This document shows positions 63,994 through 64,000 of a stretch of 64,000 bases of DNA, piece by piece; position 1 is the first letter of the stretch; each line of letters begins with the position of its first letter. Source of the stretch: Sphingomonas sp. J315. GTDB lineage: Bacteria; Pseudomonadota; Alphaproteobacteria; Sphingomonadales; Sphingomonadaceae. Below the pieces are notes generated by a model that did not search any database, was not told the DNA's origin, and was given only the letters and a program-made list of their open reading frames with translations. The position numbers and the translations under genes were made by a program. The stretch spans positions 3,865,033 to 3,929,032 of the forward strand of contig NZ_CP088296.1 of NCBI RefSeq assembly GCF_024666595.1, given 5' to 3'.

Positions 63994-64000
63994 TTCCCGT

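Overview
The window is high-GC DNA from an alphaproteobacterium, most likely a Sphingomonas-type sphingomonad. This is an inference from four things: an E1-beta subunit of pyruvate dehydrogenase with an N-terminal lipoyl domain; the gene orders eno-ftsB...pdhA-pdhB, greA-carB-carA and trpB-trpA-accD-folC; class II DAHP synthase; and many small families common in that order. Most of the sequence is housekeeping. The left edge holds what is probably the last 48 codons of gyrA, and the right edge holds an almost complete electron-transfer flavoprotein-ubiquinone oxidoreductase gene.

Layout. 0-6.6 kb: small conserved genes, a MarR/GbsR-type regulator with a palindromic operator repeated in front of a fatty acid desaturase gene, a YhhN-type membrane gene, trmFO, an EF-hand protein and a frameshifted squalene/phytoene-synthase-like gene. 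6.6-10 kb: three overlapping TadG/TadE-like genes. 10-16 kb: pdhB, pdhA, a LuxR regulator with a secreted protein, ftsB and eno. 16-18 kb: four overlapping genes for small membrane stress proteins (YqjD/YqjE type) and a DUF4170 gene. 18-24 kb: greA, carB and carA, with a small orphan gene wedged between carA and carB, then yqeY. 24-31 kb: trpB, an orphan membrane ORF, trpA, accD, a DUF559 gene framed by near-perfect inverted repeats, folC, a DUF6628-like gene, an AmpG-like permease and a response regulator. 31-37 kb: rluB, rsmD, an MHS-type transporter and a UvrD/Rep-type helicase.

37.2-43.5 kb is the accessory island. A low-GC gene for a membrane protein with a divergent GT51 (peptidoglycan glycosyltransferase) domain has been broken by three 837-bp copies of one IS5/IS427-type element. 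Two copies are in tandem at one TA site and the third is at another. Removing the copies and one TA each restores a single 457-codon frame without any frameshift. A divergently transcribed two-helix membrane protein lies next to it, followed by an IS1595-type transposase and a frameshifted helix-turn-helix gene.

43.5-64 kb: doxX-like, tpiA, a PpiD/SurA-type isomerase, trpE, an XRE-type DNA-binding domain in the same frame as class II DAHP synthase behind two matching operator-like repeats, a large exported Sel1-repeat/CHAT protein, rnpB (RNase P RNA), a DUF2306 gene, a lipoprotein, ilvD, an N-formylglutamate amidohydrolase gene, an enoyl-CoA hydratase gene, ispE, a TPR protein gene and ETF-QO.

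A caution on quality: at least 16 genes, including folC, trpE, ilvD, ispE and ETF-QO, carry single-base frameshifts, very often at C or G runs. They become denser toward the right end. Most are probably sequencing errors, so I annotate those genes over their full reconstructed span and say where the frame breaks. No gap between genes exceeds 300 bases. The longest, 12468-12748, holds a terminator and weak inverted repeats. I saw no tRNA, CRISPR array, origin or recognisable riboswitch.
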